Assembly: GCF_905171765.1 (NCBI RefSeq)
Contig: NC_053389.1
Coordinates: 212,728,624-212,792,623, forward strand
Source of the DNA: Bufo bufo
Taxonomy: Eukaryota > Chordata > Amphibia > Anura > Bufonidae
DNA length: 64,000 nt
Direction: 5' to 3'
Shown: positions 63,412-64,000 of the stretch, piece by piece
How positions within the stretch are numbered: the first letter of the stretch is position 1
Layout of the letters: each line of letters opens with the position of its first letter
Notes under the pieces: model-generated
Databases searched by the model: none
Seen by the model: the letters and a program-made list of their open reading frames with translations, nothing else
Told to the model about the DNA's origin: nothing
Position numbers and translations under genes: made by a program

Positions 63412-64000
63412 AGGGACACAGGAGACCTTTTGAAACAATTAGAAGAGGTACATCTCGAGGATGGGTGTATATTGGGGAGTATCGACGTGGAGGCCCTATA
63501 TTCATCCACCCCGCATAAATGGGGCCTACACGCAGTGGCACACTTTTTGAGCACGCGTGGATGTCAATTTACGACACATAACAGTTTTGTCCTTCAATTA
63601 TTGGAGTTTGTACTATGCAGAAATTATTTCCTTTTCAACGGCAGGTTCTACCACCAGCTCAGGGGCACCGCGATGGGGTGTTCATGTGCCCCATCGTACG
63701 CAAATCTGCTCCTGGGCTGGTGGGAGGACACATTGCTTTTCCGTGATGAGACAGTCTGTGAGGTCCAAAATGTCCAGATACGGGCACGTTATATAGATGA
63801 CGTGCTGGTTGTCTGGAAAGGTGGCCGTAAGTCTTTTTCAGATTGGGCAGCAAGTCTAAACAAAAATCAGATTGGCTTACGTTTCACGTCAGAGTGTGAC
63901 GAGAAGCGGTTGCCATTCTTAGATATCCTTATCACCAAAGACCAGGTTGGTTGCCTGGAAACTACAATCTTCCGTAAACCAACCTCGACGAATTCCCTCC

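Larger units (their letters stand above)
59571..64000 (+). mobile_element. PLE2 copy, plus strand (runs past window edge)
   Basis: pLTR (59571-60138), ORF1, then ORF2, which is interrupted at 61763 by the palindromic insertion, resumes at 63396 and continues beyond 64000. Its left end is the head-to-head joint with the minus copy. Confidence 0.9.
60867..64000 (+). pseudogene. PLE2 ORF2 (RT), disrupted by insertion; 3' part outside window
   Basis: Residues matching PLE1 ORF2 begin at IINLSSYLLTESENSILEKG, with no ATG before the conserved region. The frame runs open to 61763 (GLSFVPTPKFNLF, SDKGGNTVIMD, FYCLPKVHKGCDPLKGRPIV). The palindromic insertion follows, then from 63396 the RT continues (SIDVEALYSS, RGTAMGCSCAPSYANLLLGW, ARYIDDVLVVWKGG). 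Without the insertion the reading frame would read on, allowing for the duplicated 16 bp; as found it is broken. The nuclease domain lies beyond 64000. Confidence 0.88.

Overview
This window is 64 kb of vertebrate-type repetitive DNA in which no host gene exon could be recognised. The mix of elements points to an amphibian, most likely a frog: Neptune-like Penelope elements with a GIY-YIG nuclease, a DIRS element, a Gmr1-like Ty3/gypsy element, several Tc1/mariner subfamilies, piggyBac, hAT, CR1/L2-type LINE remnants and a T2/Kolobok-like MITE. That taxonomic call is inference; no single-copy gene anchors it.

Layout. 1-6229 is a Penelope-like element (PLE1): pLTR, ORF1, RT/GIY-YIG ORF2, 3' region, second pLTR. 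Its 3' end abuts a 5'-beheaded Tc1 copy (6230-7782). 8879-14270 is a structurally complete DIRS element with gag, RT/RNase H and tyrosine recombinase frames all open. 14271-33200 is a nested pile: a hAT-derived region with minisatellite and ~72-bp satellite, cut by a Tc1 copy (19126-20747) and by a second hAT (21171-32793, 8-bp TSD). That second hAT itself contains a LINE fragment, a 945-bp MITE, a solo LTR and a 4.7-kb piggyBac. 33955-38752 is an insertion flanked by a 55-bp direct repeat, with a decayed chromovirus inside it. A LINE RT fragment and a broken gene of an unassigned family follow (38848-41260).

41649-54805 looks like one TA microsatellite enlarged by five Tc1/mariner insertions (DD34E, DD36E and DD37E types) and by an apparently intact Gmr1-like LTR element with near-identical LTRs. 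One Tc1 copy (53241-54803) has an uninterrupted 338-residue transposase between matching ends.

56136-64000 holds two copies of a second Penelope family (PLE2) joined head to head. Each carries a pLTR with a well-formed hammerhead ribozyme motif. The right-hand copy is interrupted by a 1.6-kb near-perfect palindrome with a 16-bp target duplication, centred on another hammerhead-like core.

The recurring theme is the link between Penelope-type elements, hammerhead or hammerhead-like motifs, and inverted or duplicated joints. The best candidates for live machinery are the Gmr1-like polyprotein, the DIRS element and the 53-54 kb Tc1 copy.
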